A stretch of 64,000 nt of DNA, taken from assembly GCF_001304615.2 (NCBI RefSeq), contig NZ_CP032683.1:2976001-3040000 (forward strand), written 5' to 3'. The translations under genes and the position numbers were made by a program. Each line of letters opens with the position of its first letter. The stretch's first letter is position 1. The notes below the pieces were generated by a model. That model saw nothing but the letters and a program-made list of their open reading frames with translations. It searched no databases and was not told the DNA's origin. Source of the DNA: Methanosarcina flavescens (lineage in GTDB: Archaea; Halobacteriota; Methanosarcinia; Methanosarcinales; Methanosarcinaceae). Positions 35,143 to 44,214 of the stretch are shown here, piece by piece.

Positions 35143-35488
35143 TAAGAATTTCCCCCACTGTCACTTATCTAGATTTAATAAAATTTTTCTCCTTGATAAG
35201 AAATAATCTGGGTAGTCTATAAAAAATTAGGTATTCGTATAAAATTATAAAATATGACGGTGCCGTCAATAAACTGATACTTTTCCCCTAAATTAGCCCT
35301 CTTGAGCGAAGCGATAAGGGCACCGTCCTCCCGAGATGGAACTCGGGCAGTGAAAAGGGTACCGTCTTCCCGAGACGGAACTCGGGGAGCGAAGCATTTA
35401 CATGTAAGGTGAACATAAAATGCACAAAAAGCCGACAGAAAGATTGCACAAATAAAGATTAAACCAAAAAACTGGCAGAGGAGAAGCA
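35143..35488. other. Intergenic region with tandem hairpin repeat
   Basis: This divergent spacer is dominated by the 39-base tandem repeat at 35316-35394. A third, partial echo (GCACCGTC-like) lies near 35257-35268. No gene is supported; the frame at 35217-35489 on the left strand runs through the repeats. Confidence 0.5.
35316..35394. repeat. Two 39-base tandem repeats, each with a hairpin
   Basis: Units 35316-35354 and 35355-35394 both read AAGGG-ACCGTC-TCCCGAG and end in CTCGGG plus AG-GAA. Each unit folds as CCCGAG-(6)-CTCGGG (35330-35347 and 35369-35386). They lie about 95 bases before the cyclophilin start and could affect its leader. Confidence 0.7.
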
Positions 35489-35956
35489 ATGGCTGTTTGG
35501 AAGGGAAAGAAAGTGGTCCTGCATACCACTATGGGCGATATAACAATCGAACTGTTTGAAGACATGCCAATTACGGCAGGAAATTTCGCAAAACTTGTTG
35601 AGAAAGGTTTCTATGATGGAGTTATTTTCCATAGGGTCATTGACAAATTCATGATTCAGGGCGGAGACCCGACAGGCACAGGCATGGGTGGGCCTGGTTA
35701 TGAGATTCCGGATGAGTTCACAAACCACAACCGAAACGACAGGGGTACCATAGCAATGGCAAATGCAGGCCCGAATACAGGTGGCAGCCAGTTCTTTATA
35801 AACCTCGTGAATAACAATTATCTCGATAGAATGCACCCTGTCTTTGGGAAGGTAGTTGATGGCATGGATACTGTGGATTCTATCGGTAAGGTGAAAACCG
35901 ACCGCCAGGATCGCCCGAAAACCGAGGTAAAAATTATAAAGGCTGAACTGATCTAA
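35489..35956 (+). CDS. Peptidyl-prolyl cis-trans isomerase, cyclophilin type
   Basis: This 155-residue single-domain cyclophilin helps proteins fold in the cytoplasm. Family blocks are FHRVIDKFMIQGGDPTGTG (catalytic Arg and the Met/Gln pair), AMANAGPNTGGSQFFI and FGKVVDGMD. The usual loop Trp of the cyclosporin site is replaced by His (NYLDRMHPVFG). GAGGAG precedes the ATG. It is monocistronic and followed by long T-runs. Confidence 0.93.
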   Translation: MAVWKGKKVVLHTTMGDITIELFEDMPITAGNFAKLVEKGFYDGVIFHRVIDKFMIQGGDPTGTGMGGPGYEIPDEFTNHNRNDRGTIAMANAGPNTGGSQFFINLVNNNYLDRMHPVFGKVVDGMDTVDSIGKVKTDRQDRPKTEVKIIKAELI

Positions 35957-35983
35957 ATTTCTTTCATTCAAGGGTAATCCTTG

Positions 35984-36118
35984 CTCTTATTTTTTAATCT
36001 TTTTTACTCTTTTTGCCCTTTTTTAATTTTTTACCCATTTTTAATCTTTTTTGATTTTTTTTACTCTTCTTTTCTCTTTTTCTACTCTTTTTTTACTCTC
36101 TGTTTTCTTAACTTTTCC
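35984..36118 (+). terminator. Oligo-T rich terminator region after cyclophilin
   Basis: More than eight runs of four to eight T occur within 130 bases after the cyclophilin stop. Oligo-T on the non-template strand is the usual end of archaeal transcription. Confidence 0.5.
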
Positions 36119-36201
36119 TTCTAATCAAAAGTACTGACCGCATTTTCGGATACAATGATAAAAAGCCCATCCAATATGAATACAATTTCTTTTAGCGGAG
36201 A

Positions 36202-37899
36202 TTGAAGCCTGCTGAATATTCACAGGAGAAGAGATTTGTGTGGGAAACAGAAGAAGGATTGGATTTTCTGGCTAGTGAAACCCTTAAAGCCAGATATCTG
36301 CTTGAGGGGGAAAAGGATTGGAATGATATTTGTGAGAGAGTTGCAAAGGCAATAGCAATAACTGAGGAAGAGTATCTGGAGTTTAAAGACCTAATCATCA
36401 AAAAGATCTTTCTTCCGAGCTCTCCCACGCTCATGAATGCGGGCACAGAATTCGGACAGCTTGCAGCCTGTTTTGTAATTCCCGTTGAGGACAGCGTTGA
36501 GGTGATCTTTGATTCGATCAAAACCGCAGCCCTGATCCAAAAAACTGGAGGAGGCACAGGTTTTGATTTTTCAAAAATACGCTCTGGCTGTTCTTCCGGC
36601 TCCTGTGCGGATAAAGAAGAGAGCGGCCCTGTAGCCGTCATGAAACTTTTCAATGAGGCAACTGAAATCGTAAAGCGATTTGGAAAACGCCGGGGAGCCA
36701 ATATGGGCATCCTTGATATTTCCCACAATGACATTCTTTCTTTTATCAGGGCAAAACGTGTAGAGGGAGAATTAAGCAATTTCAATATCTCGGTCATGAT
36801 TCCTGACGCTTTCATGGAACTCGTTGAGGCTGATAGGGTCGATGAAGTCTGGAACAGACAGACAGGTCTGACGGTTGGGCAGATCTTTTCTGAAATTGTT
36901 GAGGGAATCTGGAGAAACGGCGAACCTGGAGTTCTTTTTTATGACCGCATAAATAGAGACAATTTCACGCCCTCACTTGGCGACATCTCGGCTACCAATC
37001 CTTGCGGGGAAGAACCGCTTCTGCCATTTGAATCCTGCAACCTTGGTAGCATTAATCTTTCCCTTTTCGTTGTTGACGGAAAAGTAAACTGGGATTTTCT
37101 AAGGGAAGTAGCCGGAAAAGCTCTTCGTTTCCTGGATAATGAGATTGACAAGAATGCATATCCTGTACCAGAGATCGAGGCTGCAACAAAAAAGACCCGG
37201 AAAGTAGGGCTTGGGGTAATGGGTTTCCATGATATGCTTTTGAAGCTTGGGTTGCCTTATGACTCCCAGGAAGCTCTTGAGCTTGCGGAAAAAATTACGG
37301 AACAGATTACCTGGGCTGCAATTCGGGAATCCAGAAAACTCGCTGCGGAAAAAGGACCTTTTCCGGAATTTGAGGACTCCACATGGGAACTTCCGATGAG
37401 AAATGCAGCATTAACTGCGATCGCCCCAACAGGCACAATTAGCATTCTTGCCAGTTGCTCTTCAGGAATTGAACCAGTTTTCAGCTGGGTATACAGGCGA
37501 GCTCAGCTCTCAGGCAGGAAATTTAGACTTGTTCATCCTTTGTTTAAAGCACACTTTAAATCAAAACTGACCGAGACTGATTATAACTGGCTTCTTGAGC
37601 ACGTCTATAAGTACGGTACCCTGCAGAACGTGGAAAAACCTGAACTCGTAAGTGAAGAAGAAAAGCGGCTCTTCAGGTCAGCCCTTGACATTGATTGGAA
37701 GGCTCATATTGATGTGCAGGCGGCATTTCAAAAGCACTGTCACGGCGGTATTTCGAAAACTATCAATATGCCTCATTATGCAGGAAAAGAGGATATTAAG
37801 CAGGCTCTGATTTATGCCTGGAGACATGGACTCAAAGGACTTACCATCTACAGGACAGGAAGCAGGCAGTATGTGGTTCTCAGCCTGCAAAAATCTTAA
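36202..37899 (+). CDS. nrdJ: Ribonucleotide reductase, class II (adenosylcobalamin)
   Basis: This 565-residue catalytic subunit reduces ribonucleotides to deoxyribonucleotides with a B12-derived radical. NPCGE near residue 268 carries the radical Cys. The reducing pair is the Cys in AACFVIP near 90 and the one in ESCNLGSINLS near 279. The 10-stranded barrel ends with APTGTISILA and HGLKGLTIYRTGSRQ. The protein stops at VVLSLQKS. The usual tail with a C-x-x-C that passes electrons from thioredoxin is absent, and the downstream frame holds none. The start is TTG 36202, with GGAG very close; GTG 36238, with AGGAG 9 bases before it, may be the real one. Confidence 0.9.
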   Translation: MKPAEYSQEKRFVWETEEGLDFLASETLKARYLLEGEKDWNDICERVAKAIAITEEEYLEFKDLIIKKIFLPSSPTLMNAGTEFGQLAACFVIPVEDSVEVIFDSIKTAALIQKTGGGTGFDFSKIRSGCSSGSCADKEESGPVAVMKLFNEATEIVKRFGKRRGANMGILDISHNDILSFIRAKRVEGELSNFNISVMIPDAFMELVEADRVDEVWNRQTGLTVGQIFSEIVEGIWRNGEPGVLFYDRINRDNFTPSLGDISATNPCGEEPLLPFESCNLGSINLSLFVVDGKVNWDFLREVAGKALRFLDNEIDKNAYPVPEIEAATKKTRKVGLGVMGFHDMLLKLGLPYDSQEALELAEKITEQITWAAIRESRKLAAEKGPFPEFEDSTWELPMRNAALTAIAPTGTISILASCSSGIEPVFSWVYRRAQLSGRKFRLVHPLFKAHFKSKLTETDYNWLLEHVYKYGTLQNVEKPELVSEEEKRLFRSALDIDWKAHIDVQAAFQKHCHGGISKTINMPHYAGKEDIKQALIYAWRHGLKGLTIYRTGSRQYVVLSLQKS

Positions 37900-38048
37900 G
37901 ACTAAAACATAACTTTTAAATAATGCTTTGTGCCCTTAAAGCTTATCAATAGTGCACAAAACAAGATCGGGAGAAAACTTAATAATTATTATTAAAGGGT
38001 ATTATCTTACCAAAAATATATATACATTCCTTTCCTTCTAAATAATCT

Positions 38049-39014
38049 ATGACTGCTGTTTTTAATCATCACCTGGAACTCTTAATCGCTTGCATAATTT
38101 ACGGTACTGTCGGAATCTACATGCAATTCCTGGAAGAAATGTCCATAGGTTCGATTATTTTTTATAGAGTGCTATTCGGACTTTCAGCCATTCTGCTTTA
38201 TCTGGCAGTTACCGGAAATTTAAATCAACTCGCACTGAAAAGAAAGAAAAATTACCTGCTCCTCCTCGGGATCCTATATGTTTTGCAAATGTTTTCATAT
38301 TACTCATCAATTCGTTATTTAGGAGCTTCTTCAGCCGTTCTGCTTCTTTATACAGATCCTATTTATCTAACAATCCTTGCTCCCCTCCTGCTTGGAGAAA
38401 AAAACACAGGAAAAACCATCTTTGCACTTTTCCTGGGCTTGATAGGAGTTTTCTATGTAACAAGACCAGAAGGAGGTTTTGAACAGCTTGAATTTGGGAG
38501 TGATTATCTTAAGGGAGTGCTTTTCGGGCTTGCAGGAGGCCTTTTCAGCAGCGGTGTAATAATCTCAGTTCGTTACCTCAGAGATGAATATAATGGGCTC
38601 ACCCAGCTCTTCTGGCAAAGTGTAATCAGCCTGTTCTTCCTTTCACCGTTTGCAGTTTCCGTTCCACGGAATGTGCTTGCTGAGAACCTTCCAGTCCTTG
38701 TACTCTTTGGGGTATTAATAACAGGCGTCGGGGCAGTGTTTTATATAAGGGGTGTAACAGGCGTGAACGCAATTACAGCCAGCATCCTTACTCTGCTTGA
38801 GCCGGTCTCCTGTATATTTTTTGATTACACTGTACTTGGAAACCCGATTCACAGCGGGATGCTTACTGGCTGCATTTTCATCCTTGCGGCAGCAATTGTT
38901 ATAAGCCTGGACGACTCAGTATCTCTGAGAAAACTGTTTATGTGGGACATAATAACCTTCAACAAGGGGGATTTTGTCAGAAGAAAACCGGTTTTAAGAG
39001 CACAGAATAAGTAA
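38049..39014 (+). CDS. EamA/DMT-family transporter, first copy
   Basis: This 321-residue membrane protein has ten predicted helices in two EamA repeats (about 10-140 and 155-290), each with an internal-repeat layout, and a cytoplasmic charged tail (about 295-321). DMT proteins export amino acids or metabolites; the substrate is unknown. It is a paralogue of the next gene, with the same order of motifs (IIYGT.GI, LLLYT.PIY, LLGE, LEPVS.IF). The TATA-like ATATATATAC lies near 38020, so the message may be nearly leaderless. Confidence 0.85.
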   Translation: MTAVFNHHLELLIACIIYGTVGIYMQFLEEMSIGSIIFYRVLFGLSAILLYLAVTGNLNQLALKRKKNYLLLLGILYVLQMFSYYSSIRYLGASSAVLLLYTDPIYLTILAPLLLGEKNTGKTIFALFLGLIGVFYVTRPEGGFEQLEFGSDYLKGVLFGLAGGLFSSGVIISVRYLRDEYNGLTQLFWQSVISLFFLSPFAVSVPRNVLAENLPVLVLFGVLITGVGAVFYIRGVTGVNAITASILTLLEPVSCIFFDYTVLGNPIHSGMLTGCIFILAAAIVISLDDSVSLRKLFMWDIITFNKGDFVRRKPVLRAQNK

Positions 39015-39120
39015 AAGTTTCTATTAATCTTTCTTTTACTTTATTTTTTATCTTTTATTAAAATTTTTAATCTTTTCTTGCCCATAAAGGTATATATCAG
39101 CAAGCTTTTAACTCTCGTCC

Positions 39121-39993
39121 ATGCCTGTGCAGGAAAGTTCATTAAAACCGCATTTTGAAGTTATAACTGGCAGCATAATTTACGGTACTATAGGGGTTTT
39201 TCTGAATATGACTGAAGATATGTCAGCAGGATCCCTCCTTTTCTCCAGGCTCTTTTTTGGCTTCTTTATCATTCTCTTTTACCTGTTGCTCAACAGAGAG
39301 ATCGAACAGCTCAGACCTAGAAAGAGAAGAAAGTACCTATTGCTCCTTGGCTTTTCGAATGCAGTAACAGGCATATGTTATTTTTCATCTATCCAATATA
39401 GTGGAGTCTCGGTAGCTGTCCTTCTGCTTTATACGGCTCCAATATACGTTAATATACTAGCTCCACCCATTCTCGGGGAGCGTAGAAGCAGCAACAGCTT
39501 TCTATCCCTCCTGCTTGCAATCACGGGAATTTTATTGATCGCCCGACCGGGAGAGATTCTGATTGATACAGGTTCTGACTTCCAGAAAGGGCTTATATTC
39601 GGACTGCTATCAGGGCTATCATTTGGTGTGACTATAATAACAATCCGGTATCTCAGGAACGACTACACAGGAATAGCTCAGACTTTCTGGCTGACAGGAA
39701 TAAGCCTTCTCTTTACACTGCCAGCCGCACTCGCCACCCCACCTGACGTTTTCGTTAAAAATCTAGGAGTCCTGTTTATCTTCGGCTTAACAATTACCCT
39801 TGCGGCTGTAATCTACCTTAAAGGGATCTCAGGAGTCAAGGCACAGACAGGAAGTATTCTTGCCCTAATGGAGCCTGTTTCCGGAATTTTCTTTGATGTG
39901 ACGGTCCTTAAAACCCCTCTCCATATCTCGACTTTTCTGGGCTGCGGTCTGATCCTTGCAGCAGCGTATATTGTAAGTAGAAAAGATAGATAG
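39121..39993 (+). CDS. EamA/DMT-family transporter, second copy
   Basis: This 290-residue, ten-helix paralogue of the preceding gene shares IIYGTIGVFL, VAVLLLYTAPIYVNILAPPILGE and LMEPVSGIFFD. It lacks the charged C-terminal tail of the first copy. The 106-base gap holds T-rich sequence that may end the first message and a TATA-like TATATATC near 39090, so the two may be separately transcribed. The stop is TAG. Confidence 0.85.
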   Translation: MPVQESSLKPHFEVITGSIIYGTIGVFLNMTEDMSAGSLLFSRLFFGFFIILFYLLLNREIEQLRPRKRRKYLLLLGFSNAVTGICYFSSIQYSGVSVAVLLLYTAPIYVNILAPPILGERRSSNSFLSLLLAITGILLIARPGEILIDTGSDFQKGLIFGLLSGLSFGVTIITIRYLRNDYTGIAQTFWLTGISLLFTLPAALATPPDVFVKNLGVLFIFGLTITLAAVIYLKGISGVKAQTGSILALMEPVSGIFFDVTVLKTPLHISTFLGCGLILAAAYIVSRKDR

Positions 39994-40020
39994 AAGAGTG
40001 GAACGAAAGTCTAAACCGTA

Positions 40021-40066
40021 AGAACGAGATCTACAGCTCCATAAGAACGAGATCTACAGCTCCATA
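40021..40066. repeat. Perfect 23-base tandem duplication
   Basis: AGAACGAGATCTACAGCTCC followed by ATA occurs twice without change (40021-40043 and 40044-40066), between the second EamA gene and the ABC ATPase. It contains the palindrome AGATCT. Exact identity suggests a recent duplication. Confidence 0.8.
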
Positions 40067-40198
40067 AATAAGAAAGAAGATAGAGTGAAGCCTGATTCAT
40101 ATTAGAGATTTTCCGCAGGATTCTGAGCTCTGCCCAAAAGCTATTTACTAAGAGAGCCTCTATTTTTATCACAATGGTTTTGAAAACGCAGGAAAAGC

Positions 40199-40882
40199 AT
40201 GACTGAAGAAAGCCCAATTATCGAGCTTAAAAACCTAACAAAAATATATAAAAACGGAATGGAATTTCGCGCGCTCGACAATGCAAATCTGAAAATTAAG
40301 AAAGGAGAATTTGTAGCAATTGTCGGGCCATCGGGTTCAGGCAAAAGCACTCTTATGCACCTGATAGGCCTGCTCGACACTCCAAGTTTAGGGACACTCC
40401 TGATAGACGGCAGAGATGTAACGAAAATGTCGGATAAGGAGCGCTCCGAGATGCGGAACAGAATGCTCGGTTTTGTCTTCCAGTACCATCACCTGCTCCC
40501 GGATTTCACGGCAATGGAAAATGTAGCGATGCCACTCTTAATTGCGGGAAAAAGCAGGAAAGAAGCAAAAGAAATTGCCGGAAAACTTCTTAAGGAGGTT
40601 GGGCTTGAAGACCGGATGGATCATAAACCCGGTGAGCTTTCAGGAGGGCAGAACCAGAGGGTTGCAGTAGCAAGAGCACTGAGCTGCTCTCCTGCAATCG
40701 TGCTCGGGGACGAGCCTACAGGCAACCTTGATACAAAAACGGGTAACCTGATTTATGATCTGCTCAGACGGCTGAACAGGCAGTATAATCAGACCTTTAT
40801 CATTGTTACTCATAACGAAGACCTGGCATCAAAAGCTGATAGGATTATCAGACTTGTGGATGGGAAAATTACAGATCAGTGA
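40199..40882 (+). CDS. ABC transporter ATP-binding protein (LolD/MacB/FtsE type)
   Basis: This 227-residue ATPase has Walker A GPSGSGKST near 41, Q-loop VFQYHHLLPDF, signature LSGGQNQRVAVARAL near 142, Walker B VLGDEPTGNLD near 163 and the switch His in VTHNEDLA. This subfamily works with FtsX-like permeases in lipoprotein release or peptide/drug export. No permease is adjacent; the closest candidate, also on this strand, is at 44215, 3.3 kb away. The DUF296 gene begins ten bases downstream and is probably co-transcribed. Confidence 0.92.
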   Translation: MTEESPIIELKNLTKIYKNGMEFRALDNANLKIKKGEFVAIVGPSGSGKSTLMHLIGLLDTPSLGTLLIDGRDVTKMSDKERSEMRNRMLGFVFQYHHLLPDFTAMENVAMPLLIAGKSRKEAKEIAGKLLKEVGLEDRMDHKPGELSGGQNQRVAVARALSCSPAIVLGDEPTGNLDTKTGNLIYDLLRRLNRQYNQTFIIVTHNEDLASKADRIIRLVDGKITDQ

Positions 40883-40891
40883 GGAGATAAG

Positions 40892-41347
40892 ATGGAATAC
40901 GCAAAAGGAAGAATAGGCAGGGTGTTTACTGTCAGGATAGATCATGGGGATGACCTGATTCTGGAGCTGATTAAACTTGCTGAACTGGAGAACATAGAAT
41001 CTGCTGTCTTTATGCTACTGGGAGCATTAAAAGAAGCAAATCTTGTTACGGGCCCGAAAGAAAATAAAACCCCTCCGGAACCTGTATGGTTCAGTTTTGA
41101 TGACGCCCACGAGATCCTGGGAATAGGAGACATTTTTTTAAAGGATGGAAAACCGAAGATCCACCTGCATGCAGGTGCAGGTAGAGGAGATAACACAAAA
41201 CTTGGGTGCTTGAGAGGTGAGAGTGAAGTTTTTATGGTAATTGAGGCTTTCGTTTTCGAGCTGGAGGGCATTTCTGCCAGAAGAATTGCAGATGAAGAGC
41301 AGGGTTTTGCTCCTGTGGATTTTGAGCGGGTCTCAGACCTGGAATAA
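40892..41347 (+). CDS. DUF296 (PPC-domain) DNA-binding-like protein
   Basis: This 151-residue single PPC/DUF296 domain has the conserved end PKIHLHAGAGRGDNTKLGC, whose His residues bind metal in archaeal structures, and EVFMVIEAFVFEL. Plant relatives join it to AT-hooks; stand-alone archaeal forms are trimeric and of unknown role. GAGGAG lies before the ATG. It follows the ABC ATPase by nine bases. Confidence 0.85.
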   Translation: MEYAKGRIGRVFTVRIDHGDDLILELIKLAELENIESAVFMLLGALKEANLVTGPKENKTPPEPVWFSFDDAHEILGIGDIFLKDGKPKIHLHAGAGRGDNTKLGCLRGESEVFMVIEAFVFELEGISARRIADEEQGFAPVDFERVSDLE

Positions 41348-41448
41348 CACTCAGATAAAACAGGCGTTATTATCAGTGCCCGAAAATCTGGTTACATAAA
41401 AAGAATTAAAAAATAGACCTGCAAAAGATCCGGCATTTTTTCTCAAGC

Positions 41449-41841
41449 TCAGTTTTGCATTACTATCTCCAGTTCACGAAGCCTTTTGAGTGCAGTTAAT
41501 TTTTCTTTGTTATCTTTTAAAAATTCTTCCTCAAGGACTTTTATGATTTCAGGGAAGGGTAATGTTAACTGATAGTACTTTACAGGTCTGCCTTTCCCTT
41601 TATTCTTTTTTTCAGACCTTTCGTTCACCCAGCCTCTGTCTCGCAGGGGACGCATAGCTACACTTACTTCCGGTTGTCTCAGTCCTGAGACAAGTTCAAT
41701 GTGAAGGGATCTTAACTCCTTACAGTCTTTCAGACATACGATCGCGGTGGCCTCCGTCCTCGGAAGTCCCAGGCTCTGGAGCATATCAATGATTGAATAA
41801 TCTTTTTCGGTTAAATTAACTGGAGAATCGTCAGTCATCAA
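41449..41841 (-). CDS. Winged-helix transcriptional regulator
   Basis: This 130-residue regulator has the helix-turn-helix at about 20-75 (LGLPRTEATAIVCLKD, then RQPEVSVAMRPLRDRGWV). A basic wing (EKKNKGKGRPVKYYQL) and a C-terminal dimer helix follow (EEEFLKDNKEKLTALKRLRE). It resembles the TrmB/GbsR-like small regulators common in Methanosarcina. It faces the DUF296 gene tail to tail, and its promoter (TATATATTTTATG near 41860) lies in the gap towards enolase. The target is unknown. Confidence 0.8.
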   Translation of the reverse strand: MMTDDSPVNLTEKDYSIIDMLQSLGLPRTEATAIVCLKDCKELRSLHIELVSGLRQPEVSVAMRPLRDRGWVNERSEKKNKGKGRPVKYYQLTLPFPEIIKVLEEEFLKDNKEKLTALKRLRELEIVMQN

Positions 41842-42413
41842 AAGTGAATAATACTTTCATGTTTATATATTTTATGTAGATAAAATTATTTTTTTAAATA
41901 AATTGAGCATTGTTAAGGAGTAAAATAATAATCAAACCCGGCTAAAAACCTCCTTTGATAAATTTCAATATAAAAACCCATATTGATAAATCATCGGGAA
42001 AAAAATAGGTTTTGTAATCCTGACCAAAGCCTTTAAAGCTAGTGTTTACAGGAAATGAACATTTTTAAAATCCGGAATGCCTGAATTAAGGGTTACCAAA
42101 TAAGAGGATCTTCTGCAAACACTTGAGTACAACGCTCCTAAATAAATTTACGAATATCACTTAAGTACGGTATCGGATGCCTGAGGTAGCAATATCTCTG
42201 GACCTGGGAATTCAATATAATCTTTATGTGTTAATCAGGGTATCTTATGAGAAAATAACGTAAGACTTAATTAAAATTATTTGTGTTAACCGGATAAAGA
42301 ATTAAATACAATTCAGACATGTAACGTTTAAGTTAAGGTTAAGCTTCAAATTAGGGTTAAGCTTCAAATAACAGAATATATGTATAGATAGATCAGAAAT
42401 TAAAAAGGGTGAA
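41842..42413. other. Intergenic region before enolase
   Basis: This 570-base divergent spacer has no supported gene. It includes a short CAATAT/ATATTG hairpin near 41968-41982 and the tandem motif at 42338-42370. Confidence 0.45.
42338..42370. repeat. Two tandem GGTTAAGCTTCAAAT copies before enolase
   Basis: GGTTAAGCTTCAAAT occurs at about 42338-42352 and again at 42355-42369, 16-17 bases apart, 45 bases before the enolase start and next to an ATATATGTATAG TATA-like element. An operator role is possible. Confidence 0.5.
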
Positions 42414-43703
42414 ATGATGTCATATATCGGTCTACAGCAGGATTCTGGAGAATATAAGATCCAAAAGATACATGCTCGGGAGATCCTGGATTCAAGGGGA
42501 AATCCCACAATTGAAGTTGATGTGTTTACACCGAAGGGATTTGGCAGAGCCAGTGTTCCTTCAGGGGCTTCTACTGGTACGAATGAAGCCCTTGAACTGC
42601 GGGATGAAGACCCTAACAGGTACGGAGGAAAAGGGGTTCTCACTGCAGTAAAGAATGTGAATACCATCATCCAGAAGGAACTGCTGGGGCTTGATGTCCG
42701 AAATCAGCGGGAAATCGATGAGCTGATGATCGAGCTCGACGAGACCGATAATAAATCAAACCTTGGGGCAAATGCAATCCTTGGAGTATCCATGGCTGTT
42801 GCAAAAGCCGCTGCCGATTCTCTCAATATTCCTCTCTACCGTTATTTCGGAGGCTCAAACGCCTTCACTCTGCCAGTGCCGACAATGAATGTCCTTAACG
42901 GCGGCAAGCACGCAGGCAATGAGCTTGCAATTCAGGAATTCATGATTCAGCCCAAAGGTGCTGAAACCTTTTATGAAGCTATCCAGATGGGGGCAGAAAT
43001 CTATCATGTGCTCGGAAAACTGCTGGAAAAGAAATATGGCAGATCTTCCACCAATGTAGGCTATGAAGGAGGATATGCTCCCAAAATGAGTGAGTCAATC
43101 GAAGCCCTTGATGCTCTTATCCAGGCTATTGAGGAAGCAGGCTACACCGATACCGAGGTTACTATAGGGCTTGATGCTGCAGCTTCCGAATTTTATGAAG
43201 ATGAGCTCTACACTATTGACGGAAAAAAGCTCACTGCTCCAGAACTGATGGACTACTATATTGAACTTGTGAATACCTATCCAATCCTCTCAATTGAAGA
43301 CCCTTTCTATGAGGAAGCCTTTGAGGATTTCGAAGCTCTAACCAATGAGCTCTGGGACACAATTATTGTTGGTGACGACCTTTTTGTTACAAACATTGAA
43401 AGGCTTTCAAAAGGCGTTGATATGGGAGCAGGAAATGCCCTTCTTTTAAAGATCAACCAGATCGGAACACTTTCCGAGGCTTTTGATGCCGCAAGCATGG
43501 CTTCCAGGAACGGCTATACCGTAATAGTAAGCCACCGTTCCGCTGAGACCGAAGACACCACAATCTCAGACCTTTCAGTTGCTATCGGCGCAGAAATGAT
43601 CAAGACCGGTGCCCCAGCCCGTGGAGAGAGGACTGCAAAGTATAACCAGCTTCTCAGAATCGAGGAAGACCTGGGCGAAGTTGCACATTATGTGCAACTC
43701 TAA
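42414..43703 (+). CDS. eno: Enolase
   Basis: This 429-residue enzyme interconverts 2-phosphoglycerate and phosphoenolpyruvate in glycolysis and gluconeogenesis. Family blocks are [44 protein letters not shown], the catalytic Lys in [13 protein letters not shown] and the signature [12 protein letters not shown]. The frame opens with two ATGs (42414 and 42417); GGGTGA at 42408-42413 favours the second, giving MSYIGLQQ. It is monocistronic, with a T-rich end at 43704-43785. Confidence 0.97.
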   Translation: MMSYIGLQQDSGEYKIQKIHAREILDSRGNPTIEVDVFTPKGFGRASVPSGASTGTNEALELRDEDPNRYGGKGVLTAVKNVNTIIQKELLGLDVRNQREIDELMIELDETDNKSNLGANAILGVSMAVAKAAADSLNIPLYRYFGGSNAFTLPVPTMNVLNGGKHAGNELAIQEFMIQPKGAETFYEAIQMGAEIYHVLGKLLEKKYGRSSTNVGYEGGYAPKMSESIEALDALIQAIEEAGYTDTEVTIGLDAAASEFYEDELYTIDGKKLTAPELMDYYIELVNTYPILSIEDPFYEEAFEDFEALTNELWDTIIVGDDLFVTNIERLSKGVDMGAGNALLLKINQIGTLSEAFDAASMASRNGYTVIVSHRSAETEDTTISDLSVAIGAEMIKTGAPARGERTAKYNQLLRIEEDLGEVAHYVQL

Positions 43704-43944
43704 TTTTTTTAACTTTCTATTTTAATTTTCTATTTTAAATCTTGTTTTAACTTTATTTTTCTGAACTTTCTCTTTTTATGCTTTTTAGATTTGTTACAAT
43801 ACTATACATTCTCTCATAATAGTCTTTTGAGTTAATTTCCTCAAAGTACTGGAAACTAATTTATAATCAGCTTCACAAGAATAATTACAGGAATAATATC
43901 AGAAACCTGAAATCTTTGGAAAATCTCAAGCAAGAGCCGAATCC

Positions 43945-43976
43945 AAATAAGAGCGGATCTAAATAAGAGCGGATCT
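43945..43976. repeat. 16-base tandem duplication
   Basis: AAATAAGAGCGGATCT is present twice in direct contact (43945-43960 and 43961-43976), with degenerate copies on both sides (CAAGAGCCGAATCC before, TAAGTAGGAGCC after). Confidence 0.7.
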
Positions 43977-44117
43977 AAGTAGGAGCCAGGAAATTAAAAC
44001 ATATATTTTCTAATATTTTTGAAATTATGAAGGATTCATCTTTCTGGAAATTGTAAATAGTCGCTCACTGAAATTGGCTTGAGAACTTCTTGCACATACA
44101 GAATCATTCATACGGGA

Positions 44118-44214
44118 TTTATCAAATAGAGTCCATCCAGATAAGAACTCATACTGATGATCTATCAGATAGGGGTTCATACTGTGATGAATCTACCAGA
44201 TAGGAGTTTATGAC
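44118..44214. repeat. About 30-base degenerate tandem repeats before the permease
   Basis: Three to four copies of a unit like ATCAGATAGGAGTTCATACT plus GATGA follow one another and end at the permease ATG. The last copy, ACCAGATAGGAGTTTATGAC, supplies the AGGAG ribosome site. Copy-number change here could alter expression. Confidence 0.6.

Larger units (their letters stand above)
43704..44214. other. Intergenic region with two sets of short tandem repeats
   Basis: It begins with T-rich transcript-end sequence (43704-43785), then AT-rich spacer, then the repeats at 43945-43976 and 44118-44214. No gene is supported. Confidence 0.5.

Noticed and set aside
39991-40014. TAG read-through of the second EamA gene
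   Set aside because: Only six codons follow before TAA, with no sign of a tail.
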